A stretch of DNA of 64,000 nucleotides from Dirofilaria immitis. Lineage: Eukaryota > Nematoda > Chromadorea > Rhabditida > Onchocercidae. The stretch covers positions 4,592,001 through 4,656,000 of the forward strand of contig JAKNDB010000068.1 in NCBI GenBank assembly GCA_024305405.1. Reading direction: 5' to 3'. The notes beneath the pieces are model-generated. The model made no database searches. It was not told the origin of the DNA and saw nothing but the letters and a program-made list of their open reading frames with translations. A program made the translations under genes and the position numbers. Of this stretch, positions 52,401-64,000 are shown piece after piece. Positions within the stretch are counted from its first letter, which is position 1; each line of letters opens with the position of its first letter.

Positions 52401-53212
52401 TACCACCACGAATTGAGGTATAATTTCTTAAATGATCTTAAACTATTGAAAAAGTTCTAAAATTTAATCTTATTATAAGTATGTATTTTATCACCGATTA
52501 AAATTTAATTTGTCTAAAACTAATCATTATTTATGTTTTATCAGGAAATATTTGTTCATTTTGAGATTATCGAAGAACCAAAACATATTTTGGCAACATC
52601 AGAAGAAGTACGTCGACCGCTCTTAACCACTACTCAAGTTATGCCACGAAAGCAATCATTGCAGGGCATTTATAATATAATCCACGTTGTACGTAAACGA
52701 AGTTTAGGAAGACTTAAAAACAGCAATCCAAAAATGAATATAAATCAAAATCCGAGAATCGCGCACGAAAGGTAAATTTTTGAATTTTTGTTTCAAAAAT
52801 TTTTGCTATTAAAAAAAAGTGAGAAGTTAGAAATGCTGAGAGATATCACGAATTAATAAACAAATTAGGTAAGCTTCAACATAAAATGTATATTTTTCAG
52901 GCATTACGTACAATAACATTCATCCTTGGCACATTTACAATTCTTTGGACACCATTTTACGTCTTAGCAACCGTAATGGGATTCTGTGATTCGTGTAAGA
53001 ATTCGAGAGTATTCAATTTCTTCTATTCTATTAGTTATTTTTTGTGCTATATGAATAGTCCAATTAATCCATTTTGTTATGCTATGGCCAATCAACAATT
53101 CAAGAAAACACTTATACGTATTTTAAGTTGTGATTTCAAAGGTTATAGCAATAAAAATGATGATTTCATTTTTATTTTTAATTTTATTTCTTTTTTATCT
53201 TTTAATTTTTGA
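35701..53212 (+). CDS. gar-2: Muscarinic-type acetylcholine receptor, GAR-2-like (GPCR)
   Basis: A seven-helix G-protein-coupled receptor for acetylcholine in the plasma membrane of neurons and muscle. Exons: 35701-35967, 47220-47374, 47641-47725, 48198-48416, 48616-48743, 51623-51796, 51950-52087, 52222-52417, 52545-52771, 52901-53212, about 633 residues. Landmarks: GN in TM1 (59-60), SDL in TM2 (D88), Cys116 and Cys196 for the extracellular disulfide, TM3 D123, DRY at 140-142, WTPFY in TM6, NPFCY in TM7. A 300-residue third intracellular loop carries Ser/Gln/Asn-rich stretches. TM3 reads [20 protein letters not shown], differing from the SNASVMN of classical muscarinic receptors, as in atypical GAR-1/GAR-2. 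Start: first ATG in frame. One base is missing in the A-run 52747-52750; restoring it gives SENRARK joined to ALRTITF. The last 20 residues after CDFKG are A+T-rich and may be read-through of a donor. Confidence 0.85.
36126..36155. repeat. Perfect 30-bp palindrome
   Basis: ATTGTGGTTATCAAA at 36126-36140 is directly followed by its exact reverse complement TTTGATAACCACAAT at 36141-36155, with no spacer. It is 158 bp after the GAR exon 1 donor. Confidence 0.95.
37029..37068. repeat. (GA)n microsatellite
   Basis: GA-rich tract with single-base interruptions; a shorter one lies at about 36317-36345. Confidence 0.85.
38664..38686. repeat. Palindrome with 10-bp arms, 3-nt spacer
   Basis: TTATATAAGC (38664-38673) and its reverse complement GCTTATATAA (38677-38686) flank CTA. 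It lies in a slightly GC-richer patch of GAR intron 1. Confidence 0.85.
41014..41083. repeat. Three-copy repeat of ACTATCGATTTTATCTTTT
   Basis: The word appears three times in tandem, with the first copy carrying a small insertion (TTTCGA) and variable T-runs between copies. Confidence 0.8.
44811..44953. repeat. TC microsatellite plus diverged 50-bp direct repeat
   Basis: CTCTCTC followed by CATCTACGGTGATATGATAC and AAACTTTGACCGTAA at 44805-44874 recurs as CTCTCTCGCATCCACGATGA, TACGATCATTT and AAACTTTGACCGTAA at 44901-44953. The order is kept, with several substitutions. Confidence 0.75.
46499..46522. repeat. (AG)n microsatellite
   Basis: Pure AG run of about 22 bp followed by A8. Confidence 0.9.
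48748..48781. repeat. (TTC)n microsatellite at the start of GAR intron 5
   Basis: Begins a few bases after the exon 5 donor (AG/GTCACT), a weak donor. Length changes here would alter the first bases of the intron but not the coding sequence. Confidence 0.9.
49258..49288. repeat. Short (AAGT)n tract
   Basis: Five to six AAGT units flanked by two copies of ATTTTATAATATTAT-like sequence (49239 and 49289 onward), which suggests slippage inside a duplicated segment. Confidence 0.8.
49429..49519. repeat. (CA)n microsatellite
   Basis: About 60 bp of pure CA, then a degenerate CA/TA tail. Confidence 0.95.
49817..50564. repeat. 34-copy 22-bp minisatellite
   Basis: The unit is ATTATTATTATTTAATATATAC, 22 bp, with starts at 49817, 49839, 49861 and so on to 50543: 34 units in 748 bp. 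I see no variation except in the last unit, which ends GC instead of AC. The array leads into ATATATACATATATATGTAT, a palindromic A+T stretch, and then a reverse-oriented TATTAAATAATATTTAT. It lies in GAR intron 5, not in an exon. Confidence 0.98.
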
Positions 53213-53257
53213 ATTCTTAAATTTGTTTTATCGAATTCCGATCCAATTGCAATAAGA

Positions 53258-53267
53258 AATAAATAAA
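53258..53267 (+). terminator. Candidate poly(A) signal of GAR (overlapping AATAAA)
   Basis: Two overlapping AATAAA hexamers lie about 50 bp after the GAR stop codon. In this A+T-rich DNA the hexamer is common, so support is positional only. Confidence 0.4.
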
Positions 53268-55260
53268 AATTTCTTTATAGATGAATTATGTATACGGTTT
53301 AATCATTTCATTTCGTTATTTTATCACCTAAAATTATTGTCATCAAAGTAAACTTATCAAAATTGATCATATAGGTGTATCATCAATAAAAGATTTCGTT
53401 TAGAAAAAATACATTAAACGTTTTTCTTTATAAAATTTACAAAAGCCAATGTGGTAGAGGTGCTTTATCTCTTTTTTTTCTTTTATTTTCATTTGATTGT
53501 TTGATGATATTATTAAATTATATGACAATTTTCCTGATATTGTAACACTAATTGTTTGATCTCTTAACAATATCAGTTCGGATTAGATGTCATAACAAAT
53601 TGTTTCTTCCTAAAAACTTGTTGGTAGAAATTTATAAATATTGAAAATTTGAAATTTAAAAAAGGAAGGTAGCAAAAGTTATGATAATGAAAAAGTGATT
53701 TAACGTACGCGTGGATTCAAGAGGAAGAAACGAGAAATGAAACCCTTATCAGCTATTTAAAAGATTTAATCTTAATTAATACATATCTGATTTTTTTTAG
53801 AAGAAAAAGAAAAAAAGTTTTTTGGAATGGTTTGAAAGATTTAAGAATTTATGAATTGAATATGCTAATTCAATTCTATTTCAGGTATCATTTTTATTCC
53901 TAATTTATTTTTTTTCTTTTTCCATTTTCCAAAATAATACGATCTTTTCAAATTGAGTAATATAAACAAACTTTAATGGCATATTGCCAACAATAATTTT
54001 ATTCATTTATTACAATAATTTGTGTGCGAAATTATTGAAAATAAATTTTTTTAACTTCAAACAATTGTTATTAGAAAAAATAATGGATCGAATTCAAAGG
54101 TTAATTTTAATTGGCTACAGAAATAAAGAGAAAATCTACTGTAACTATTAATTAATGTATTTATTTTTAAATTCATTATTTATGCTTTACAGTGGAATGT
54201 TGTATTTACTATCAGTGTTATGTTTGTTATCAAATTAGCATTGACTTATTTTTGCTTTTTTATCATTATGGGATAGATTTACCAGAGAGTTAAATGATTA
54301 GTAATTTCAAAATAAAAAAAAATTAAAATAAATCACATATAAATTGCAACAATTCTAATTTAATAAACAAATTCAATATTTGAATAATTTATCAATTTCA
54401 AGTTTTACTCCATTATTTGCTGATCATTTGAGCATTTTTTTTCTTCATTTCTCTCCCAATAAAATCCGATCGTCGTAATATAACGCTGCTTAGATGAATA
54501 ATAACTATTTAGGAAGGCATCGAAATTGAAATATTGAAGTATCGGAAATGAATTAAATCGAATGACAGCATCTAAGGCAGCGTGAAAAGGAAATAATTTG
54601 AAGTCAAAAATAAGTGTCAAAATTAAGTGAAAAATAAAGTGAATAAAATGCTTCTGGTAAATAAGTAAGGAAAAATATTGAATTAGTTGAAATATCAAAA
54701 AACGAAATCACAAGGGAAATGAGCCAGAAAAATGAATTAAGCATTATATTGGTCTAGGCTGCTTATTCGCTTAGAAATTTCTTAAGAGGAAGAAAAAATG
54801 TTAAATATATGACAAAAATGAAATGATATCAACATTATTATTAATACTTAAATTGAAATGCAAGCTTAAGACACTTATATTCATCATGTGTAATTATCGA
54901 TGTTAAGATATGCTATCATATCTGTTCATTCTGATCATTGTTACAATATGCAAATAATGGAAAAATTCTATTTCTTAAAGATGATGATAATATTTGCATA
55001 TATGCAAATCATCGTAAGAAATATCATTTATTATATGTATCAAATAGTGGAAGGAATTCTCGAAATGATTCCTTTTATTCAGCGATTTGAATGAATTGAA
55101 TCCTTTTCCTCTTCTTCCTCCTTCTCCTCCTCCTTCTGCTGAATAATTAATTGTTCATTCTTCAATTTTATTGAATTCTTTCAATACTTTTAATTTCTTC
55201 TTCCATTAAATGAATAAAATGAATAAAAATACCATAATAAAGTCAATTCTTCTTTATAAA

Positions 55261-55303
55261 TAATAAATTAAGCATTATATATAATATAATGCTTAATTTA
55301 TTA
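55261..55303. repeat. Perfect hairpin: 19-bp arms, 5-nt loop
   Basis: TAATAAATTAAGCATTATA (55261-55279) is the exact reverse complement of 55285-55303; the loop is TATAA. It sits between the two convergent genes. Confidence 0.95.
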
Positions 55304-55765
55304 TAATTTTAGAAAATTGAATATACAATTCAAATTTCAATTATCGAATAATTTATTGTATTCTGAAAGATCGAATTTTCAACCAAAAGTAAAATAAGGG
55401 ATGCAAAGTGAAAATTTGAATTTCTAGCATAAAATGGAATAACTCGGAAATGAAAGAATAAAATCGACAATGACAATACTTTATATATTTGATTACATTA
55501 TTAATCAATCGATCTTTTAATATATTTGATTATTGATTGTATTTTAACATATTTGATCAATCAATCAATCGATCTTTTATTCAATTTTACTTTCTTTCAT
55601 TGAAAAACTTTGCCCATACAAGTATTATAGTTATTTTACGATTTTATTGCCAATCTCAGAATGAAAGAAATTTAAATAAATTAGAATTAAAACTTGAAAT
55701 GCAAATATCGTTTTTCAATAATAGAAAATATTAATTCTCTCTTGCATTAATGCAAAAATATTGAA

Positions 55766-55862
55766 AAAAAGTTCTGAAAAATACCAGGTCATCTGAATTC
55801 ATCATTAGTAGCCAATACTAAAAAAGTTCTGAAAAACACCAGGTCATCTGAATTCATCATTA
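55766..55862. repeat. 42-bp direct repeat, period 55 bp
   Basis: AAAAAGTTCTGAAAAATACC followed by AGGTCATCTGAATTCATCAT, TA at 55766-55807 recurs at 55821-55862 with a single T-to-C difference. Confidence 0.92.
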
Positions 55863-56908
55863 CTAATTAATGAGACGTACTTTCACAGATTTTGCAATAT
55901 TGGCGTAATTTTATTGCATTCTTTTCTCGATGACTTGTCAACGATTTGTATCAGACTAATTAGGAATTTTTAATTATCCACCAATCCATTTCCTTATTTT
56001 GAAATTTCTAATCATTTAACTCTCTGATAAATCTATACCATAAAGATAAAAAAGCAAAAATAATTCGACGAGAAAAGCTTTATTGATAAATGATGCACCG
56101 GATGAAATTAAAATTAAATAAGGCATGTGGTTAAATAATAGATTAAAATATAAATATGAAAATCATAATGCAGGGATATATGTTTATACAAGAAAATATA
56201 ACAAACGATCAAATATTATTGCTAAATGCAAGTTGCCCATCTTTCAGATTACTCGAGAATATGAAACAGGACCGGAATTAAATCATAAAATCTTGAGGGT
56301 TTATTCAATCTAATGCTTATTGATCATTTCGATGATACCGGATATTTTATGTAAATAATAATCAAATAATGCGCTAATAAAATTATATTTTTTAGAATAA
56401 ATTTAATTCGATGAAAAATTATAATTATAATAAATACTCTGAACAAATGGCACAGGAAGAACAAAAGCGAGATCGTTTCAAAAAAATCATATAATTTTAT
56501 AAAAATATAACTTAATCAAACTAACAAAAATGTAACAATTATTGATTGAAACGCTAACCTATGACCTTTTAATATAATGTTATTCATATTGGACTTATTG
56601 CATATGTCAAAATGAATTATTCTGTTATTTAGTACGATATATTCGTATTTTAAACAGTCAAATTTTTTCTTGAATCGATAATATCAGCAACTTTTATAAT
56701 TATAATTTAAATGAATTCAACATTATCATCATCATCAATATCATCATGCTCAATTTTGTAAAGTAAACGACCTTAGAAGCCTTGTATTTGGTCAAAAGTG
56801 GATACAAGCATGAAGTAATGCACAAAACAATTTTAGCATTAAATCGATTTATAGAAACATAGCATGAAATTTAACAAATTCATATCACAGCTAAGATTCA
56901 GAATCTTC

Positions 56909-59900
56909 TTAATGGGTAATTTGCAGAGTATTGCTCTTCATTGTAATATCATGCATATTATTGGTTGACTTCAACGATCCCATATTCCGTTGTTGGAAGA
57001 AAAATTTAATTTTTGGTTGCCGTGCTGGACTGCTTGGTAGTGATCCGAATCCTGAACTATCCGCTGAACCACTAGCGCTTTTCAAGATTTGCCTGTAGAT
57101 GGATGTTCACAAATGCTGCATACATCGATCAGGGCAATGGTTTAAAATTTGATTGTCGATAAATCAATATATGATCAATTTGTTGGTCAACAGAAGTCAA
57201 AGAATATGAATCACGGCAATTATCCAACGTTTTCCTAAAGGTGGATAAGAGAGACTAATAACTCAGGAATTTTTATTCAAAAAATGCACCATCAATTCAA
57301 AATTTTGAAGTGGCACTATTATTTTTCAATTTTCGAGACAATGATAACGCTAAACGTCAAGTACGTGTACGTAATGGTGGAAACATGCTTGTAAGTGAGG
57401 GAATTTTTCACATTGATTAATTGATTTCTTTCATTTATTCGTATTTTTCTAGCTGATATTAATTATTAAAGTAAGATAAGATCTAGGATAACCTGATATG
57501 ATCATGTCCTGCAAGTTGGGCTACGTCGGATGCACAACGGCCTAAATTATCACAAATCGACGGTTCGGCACCAAACTTTAGCAAAAGCATGACTATATCA
57601 CGTTGTCCGTTATTTGCTGCTATATTTAATGCTGTTGCACCCTGAAATTAGAAATAGTATAATTTCGAGAAGAACTTATCAGAATTTAACAGAAAAAAGA
57701 AAGGTTAACTAACAATTCAAGAGTCAGTGATAAACTTTGGCCATACTTTATTCAGCATGTTTTCCAACTTTATTATAAAATAAATAGGTTCAATATTTAA
57801 CCTGATAATCAGCAACATTTGGTGCTACACCAATAGTTTCCAACATATAATGACAAATTTTATAATTAGACGCCCAAACGGCGATCATCAATGGCGTACG
57901 ACCGTCTTCGTCACGTGCTTCAAATTCTGCTCCATATTTTCGAACAATAGCGGCTAATTTAAGATCATCCAACTGAAAGATGATTAAGTTTAAATGAAAT
58001 TCTAAGAAGCATATGATAAAAGCAGAACTAATTTGATTAAGCTTTTCTTCAAATATCTGAAGTAAGTTTCTGAATCTTTGCTGAAACAATACATAGTGTA
58101 ACAGATGAAGGATATGATTTTTATAGAATTTTTAAAAAGTAAATTTAACAAATTGTTCATATGAAATTTAATAGTTCTGTTCTGTTGGGAATATTACCTG
58201 TGCAACAATATGTGCACAACTTCGTCCATGTGAGTCACGTGTTTTAGCTGAAGCACCATATTCTAGCAACGTGGTTACCATAGATGAATCACGTAAAACA
58301 AGCAATGTATGAATCAATGGTACTCCATCAAGATCAGGTTCATCTAACTTCAATCCTTCACCGCTTTTCTGAAGATATTCCAAAAGAAACTTTAACACCG
58401 GTTTGTTATGACTGATTGCTGCAGCACGAAGTGGTGATAAACCGTCATGTGATTGCAAATGTATCAGTGCGCCAACTTTTAACAATTCTTCCACAATCTG
58501 ATATTAGAAGATTACAGTTTTATTTTACTTAATATTTTTGGTTGAATACTAATAACTTTTTGTAAGTCTGATAGCATTATGCAACGAATAAATATAAACG
58601 CCAAAGATAAAATCACGTGAATGTGTTAAAAATGTAAACGACTAATTCTTTGATGACTCAAATAATGAAATTTGTTATGTAATAATAAAAATTTAATTAT
58701 TTATAAAATTTCAATTCTATTAATTAATACCTGATAACAAGTAGCTTTACCTGAACTGATGAACGTTGTCCAGCAATGAGTAATGGATGCACACCACGTG
58801 TATCAGTAGCTTGAACAGTAGTTGAGGTAATTAATGATTTGCATGATTGCAAATCTGCATGTGCAACTGCATAATGCAATGCTACTGCACCATCATTATC
58901 CTAAATATATAAGAGTAAACAAAATCATTGTTAAACAAAGCTTACATATTGTATACTTTTAATTTCTAATCCGAAGAATGATTTTAAGATTTCGAAAAGC
59001 CTAATTGTTTCCATTTGGTCGCTAATATTGATCTTTTCATAGTAGATGAAAAGGTTATTTAAGCCATACTTTATGACCTTCATCAGCTCCTGAATTGACT
59101 AACATCTCGCAAACATCCAAGAAACCACTCATCGCAGCAACAATCAAAGCTGTACGACCAAATTCATCAATAGCATCAGTATCAGCACCACGGTCGATCA
59201 ATTGTTGACAAGCGACAAGATGACCTTGACTTGATGCAAGCATCAATGAAGTACGTCCGTTTTGATCCTGGAAATTTTACAATATTTATTTTTCAATTTA
59301 TTCATAAAGTAAACATATATATTAGTTGAATATATTGGAAAATATCTACCTGAGCATCAATATTTTGAACGAAATCAATAATTGTTGGAAGATTTTTATC
59401 ACCATGATATGCTGCTATATGTAAACAATTCCGACCATTCATATCTTCAATATTTAAATTTGCTCCACCTGAAAAATTTTAATTTTTTAAAATAAGCTTT
59501 GAATGATTGAATGAAATACGAGAATATATTGAAATATTTGACATTTCAAAATATCTTATGCCATATACGAACTAATTTCAGTGAGAAAAGTGCTGCTAAG
59601 TTTTCTTTACTTCTACGACAAAAAAAAAGATTCATAAAATATTCTGAGTTATTCTATCGTAATAAAATGATTTCAGTATTGTTTATAAAAACAAAAAAAA
59701 AGATGAACCTTTTATAAGTACTGCAACAGTTTCGTCATGATCAAAAGTTTGAGTACCCGATGAAAGTGCCAGATGGAGAGCTGTTGATCCATAATTATCC
59801 ATAATCTGTGAAATTTCATTTTATACTTTATTAACTAATATAATTTCCTATTACATATTTAATATAAACATATACTACAACTTCTTTATCATTTATCATA

Positions 59901-62492
59901 TCCATCTTATGTGTGTATAAATCATTAACAAAGAATTATAGCATATCAGATTGAAAAAAAAAAAAAAAAAAAACAGATATATCGCCGTGATGATTTTTAA
60001 TGAATAAATAAAATTCACATTTGGAACTGCTCCATATTCCAAAAGCATACTAACGATATTTGCATGATCCATAAAGGCAGCAGCCATAAGTGCAGTACGA
60101 CCTTCTGTATCTTGCTTATCAACGTCTGCACCACATTTCAATAAATGTCGTACGACACGTTCATGTCCACTCCTATAATTTATTTATTTTCTATTAAATA
60201 TGCAGATGGGAAAGCAAAAACAAAAAATAAGCATAATATTAAATGAAATATTTGTAAATAACATGAAGGTCAGAGGTCTGACGTTATCATAATTTAAGCC
60301 AATATATATTTTTATCTTCTTTCATCGATATCATAAATAACCTATCTCAGTTCAGCTGCTCCCTTAGATATTCCTTCTACAAATATATCTATGAATAATT
60401 CAAAAGCTGCGATTAGTTCTCGAGAATGGTGTTAATCAAATTTTGTCTCATGTCGTATAGCTGTGATTCACTGTTGTCATTTTATTTATTCAACCTCGCA
60501 AAGCTTAATTATTTACTTCATCCTTCTCATTCGTTATTACCCGTTCTTCTCCTTTCTTGTGATTACATTAAATATTCTTCAAACAAATTATTGCTCACTC
60601 ATTCTCGAGATCCCTCATTTCAGCCTCTTATTGTTTATAAGAAGAAGTGCCGTATAAATGTTATTGAATTTAATGATTGCAACAATTCACTGCTCATTAT
60701 ATAAACTATTTTTAGTTGATATTCTAGATTACCATCTAATGAAATGATTTCGTGGTAAATATAAACTATCTTTAGTCGATAATTAAAATCTAATGATCAC
60801 ACAGTAAATTAAAATTGAATTTCTTTGGAATTATTTTCTTATCATTCTAATATAAAAGTTATAAAAATAATTTATAAGAAATAGAAAAGATTATTGAATT
60901 ATAATTCATAATTTATTAAATTGGAGGAATAAACTTTCAATGATTTTTATAAATTCAAAATTTTAGATATTTTTATTCAGAAAAAATATCAGATATCAAA
61001 AAAGAATATCTGGAGATCGTTGATATCTAAATTTAATTTTGCAAATGAGGAAAAAAGATAAATGAGCTCATTTTAAAACTCTTCTATCATTCTAAATTAT
61101 AAAAATATCAAATATAGAGAGATATATTGATTTGTAAAATAGAGATATATTGATTTGTGAAAAAAAAATCTTAACGATAAACTTTAAATTTCCAAGAGAT
61201 ATTTTCGATTTTATTCCTTAATCTAATTAACTTCTAATCATTCCAAAAAAAAATAAAGAAACGAATAATTTGATCAAAAACCTTTTTTTATATCCAAATT
61301 TTGATATTTTTGAAGAATAAATTGAAACAGTTTAAGCAAATTTTAAATATCAAAATTTCGAATATATTTTTCATAGCGTTTATCTTACAATAATATCCCA
61401 AGTATTGCTATGAATATAGTAAAAATGATTAATCAGAATATGATAAATATTATTATAATAAAATATTTAATTTAAATTGTGATTTAATATCTTTATTCTA
61501 TATCATATACAGTAATAGAGGAAATGAAAAACCCTTAATTAAATTTAAATAGGAAAATTTAATTTAATTTAATTACCATGCTGCAGCTCGAAGTGCTGTT
61601 CGTCCACCTTCACCACAATCATCCACTTTCACACCTTTAAAATAAACAGTTTATAAAAATTATCTTTATGCAAAATTAATAATCCCCTTAGTCAATTATT
61701 ATGATGATATTGTATGATCGATATGATAATATATGAAGTAATAAGGAAATGATGAGATACTTTAATGAAAAGCTTTTCCTTTAATTAATGACCATATGCT
61801 ATTGAAAGGCTTCAATTATATCATATTCTGTTCGGATGATATATAGTAGCATTATAATTGATGATGGAAATTATATTAAAATATGCTTTCCGGTCACTAA
61901 ACACCTATATTTATCAATCAATTAATTAATTAATTAATTTAAATATAAATAAAAAAATATAGTTCTCATGTTTATTTATATTCGGCTAAGTGTTGTAATT
62001 TGTAAATATGCTGTGGCAAGAGATTACAACATAATACCGAGAATTCTCGATACTTTTATATTATTAATTGTCTTATATAATATGTATAGTACTGCAGAGA
62101 ATGAGCAAACTTTGGGATTCACTTTTAAAAGATAAATAATTGATTAAATGTAATCAGCCAAATGCATCGTTTTGCAATATTTTCTGCAAGCAAAATTAAT
62201 CAAATGCAATAAAATCAATAAAATTAATTCATAAAATTTGACCATTTTGGATGAGCAAATCGATAACATTATCATGATTATTGCATGCTGCAGATCGTAA
62301 TGCATTCCATTGTTGTGGATCGACATAATTAGCCGCTTGCGGATTGGTTTGCAATATCAACTTGCAAATATCTGCATGTCCACGACTAGATGCTGCAATT
62401 AGTCCTGAGCATAGTTCACCAAAACTTACTTCATCCAACAAATTTATAACACTTGTCGAGTCACCGGATGTACAAGCGAATACAAAATCATG
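56909..62492 (-). CDS. Multi-ankyrin-repeat protein (ANKRD50-like), C-terminal 11 exons
   Basis: Ankyrin repeats are protein-binding modules; human ANKRD50 acts in endosomal recycling. Exons: 62492-62243, 61634-61577, 60172-60019, 59805-59709, 59468-59350, 59267-59070, 58900-58751, 58497-58198, 57972-57802, 57641-57493, 57092-56909. All phases join without any missing base, giving about 570 residues with some 15 ankyrin units, for example GADVDKQDTEGRTALMAAAF, GADTDAIDEFGRTALIVAAM and GATALNIAANNGQRDIVMLL. The repeats end at CASDVAQLAGHDHI. A short Ser/Gly-rich tail follows (QILKSASGSADSSGFGSLPS) with SPARQPKIKFFFQQ and stops after KSNTLQITH. The layout and the GATAL..IAA..GxxDIV repeat resemble the end of ANKRD50; TANC-like proteins are an alternative. 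The 5' part lies beyond the right edge. Confidence 0.8.
60173..61576 (-). other. 1.4 kb intron of the ankyrin gene
   Basis: Separates AAAW from SGHERVVRHLL inside one repeat. No other exon is needed: the phase fits (2 + 1) and the repeat is complete. Two overlapping + strand open frames at 60426-60704 look like noise. Confidence 0.6.
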
Positions 62493-64000
62493 CTGAAATG
62501 ATTTGATATATATGGCAAAATTGGCGGAATGGAATTCAATTAAGAATTTTCAGAACTTTTAAAAAATCATTTCCGATTCCTAAAAGTAATTTTCTTTTTT
62601 ATTTTGATATTATAATAATTTTCAACTTGACTAATTGTTTATTTGTTTTTAAAATTTAAAATATATTTCTGGAAATGATCCATTGAAATGAATGAATGAG
62701 AAATATTTCGAAGATTGGATAATGAAATATTTTCACATCATTAATTAATTTCAGAAATTATTAATGAATGTTTAATTTGTGATATGTTAAATTTCGACAT
62801 GCTTTTTCTGAAATACCGCGCGATGATATATAGCATCAATTAAGCCTAATTAGCAACATTTCTTTTCAACCGTTCATTTCAATCTATTCTTCGAATCCAT
62901 CAATGTAGGCGATAGAAAGTTTGAAATAAATCATCGTGATAATAAATTCTATTAAGAGACATTTGCGTCACATTAAATCTCTTGAGAAATCTCAATATCA
63001 ACTCAGCAAAGATCTTTATTCGAGAATTTAATGAAGTAAAAAATACATAAGCTTATTTCTAGCAAATATTTCATACATAATATATTGCTAAGAAAAGTTC
63101 AACAAAAATAAAAATCGATCGATTATTATTAATCAATCTATTAATATTTTAAAAATCCTAAAGTTAATACAATTCAAATAAATTGTTTGATCTTTTCTTA
63201 AATGTAAATTATTCAATTTACTGTTTGCAATGTAAAGTGAATTGATGGCTTAAGTGATAATTTATCTTACGACAGTACCTTTTATTTGATAAGTTAATTC
63301 CATTCATGATAATCTGATAATTGTGCAATAAATGAAAAAAGAAGAAATATTATTTTGATAAAATATATTTCAAAAATTTTTTACTTTTTACTTATAAAAT
63401 TTTTCGATTGTTTAGCGCAGTCATTTGCACTCATTTGAATTGAATGAATAAATGAAAAATGTATGAATTTTTTTCAAAAGTCATACTATTTGAGTGTTCA
63501 ATGATTTTATTGATTTTATCCTATCGATTATTATTGGATATCGATCAATATGTCATATCAGTTTATTTATTATTTGAATTTTTGAAAATAAACTTTTAAT
63601 GATTTTCATTAATCTAACATGCATAATTTTACAGTAATATATCTCAATCACTGCTTCAATTTAATAAATCATTGCCATCATTTCATAAATTACTTTATTC
63701 CGACAAATAACAATCAGCCTTTTTCCTATCCAATCGACAATTATAATATTTAATATTCATTCATTACGATATTCAATTTTTGTCATAGAATAAATTAAGA
63801 TGAATGACGAAAATTTCTCTAGCATTAATTAAGTTTAATTATGCTTTGATTTTCAAATAATAAAATTTAACATTAAATAGTTCAAAGATTTTGAAATTAG
63901 AAATTTTCAAATGGATTATAAGAAAAATTAATTTTTATTATTAAATGACAACAATTTTGTCAAAAAATTGCTGACCATATTTTCTTTTTATCAAATTTTT
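62493..64000. other. Upstream intron of the ankyrin gene, no exon seen
   Basis: The exon starting at 62492 follows a TTTCAG acceptor, so the gene continues to the right, but I found no ankyrin-coding exon up to the window edge. The intron is at least 1.5 kb. Confidence 0.5.

Larger units (their letters stand above)
53213..56908. other. Convergent intergenic region between GAR and the ankyrin gene
   Basis: No supported gene. Contains the likely GAR polyadenylation signals, a 19-bp-arm hairpin (55261-55303) and a 42-bp direct repeat (55766-55862). Small open frames at 54405-54698 and 55537-55734 have no recognisable content. Confidence 0.5.

Overview
The window is nuclear DNA of a nematode, most likely a filarial worm. 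It is about 75% A+T, genes are split into short exons, and acceptors are typically TTTCAG. Gene content fits: a transthyretin-like secreted protein, a UDP-glucuronosyltransferase, a GAR-type acetylcholine receptor and cyclin T. A decayed tRNA-Tyr with a bacterial long variable arm points to an old transfer from a Wolbachia-like endosymbiont, which is common in filariae. I had no database, so species and family calls are from recognition.

Layout. 0-2.1 kb: the 3' end of an unrecognised + strand gene, then the first coding exon of a RIM-binding-protein (RIMB-1-like) gene on the minus strand whose next exons lie outside the window. 2.1-11 kb: gene-poor, with the tRNA-Tyr remnant at 5.67 kb. 11.0-16.7 kb (minus): a complete three-exon transthyretin-like gene and a nine-exon UGT gene. 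19.7-20.3 kb (+): two linked exons of an unrecognised basic protein. 20.6-29.7 kb (minus): cyclin T, with a candidate promoter and 5' exon at 31.0-31.2 kb. 31-35 kb: simple repeats, including a 1.3 kb CTAT tract. 35.7-53.2 kb (+): a ten-exon GAR-2-like muscarinic-type receptor with an 11.2 kb first intron and a 34-unit, 22-bp minisatellite in a later intron. 56.9-62.5 kb (minus): the last 11 exons of a multi-ankyrin protein resembling ANKRD50, which continues past the right edge.

The genes do not form a pathway. RIM-BP and GAR are neuronal, cyclin T is a transcription elongation factor, and UGT and the TTL protein are a detoxification enzyme and a secreted protein.

Intron phase arithmetic shows that several genes, including the essential cyclin T, each lack single bases, nearly always in homopolymers. 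This argues for uncorrected consensus errors rather than many pseudogenes, and anyone annotating the window should know it. Other notable items are three GC-AG introns with the same GGCAAGT donor, a 66-nt stop-free in-frame intron inside the UGT signature region, perfect palindromes and recent tandem repeats.
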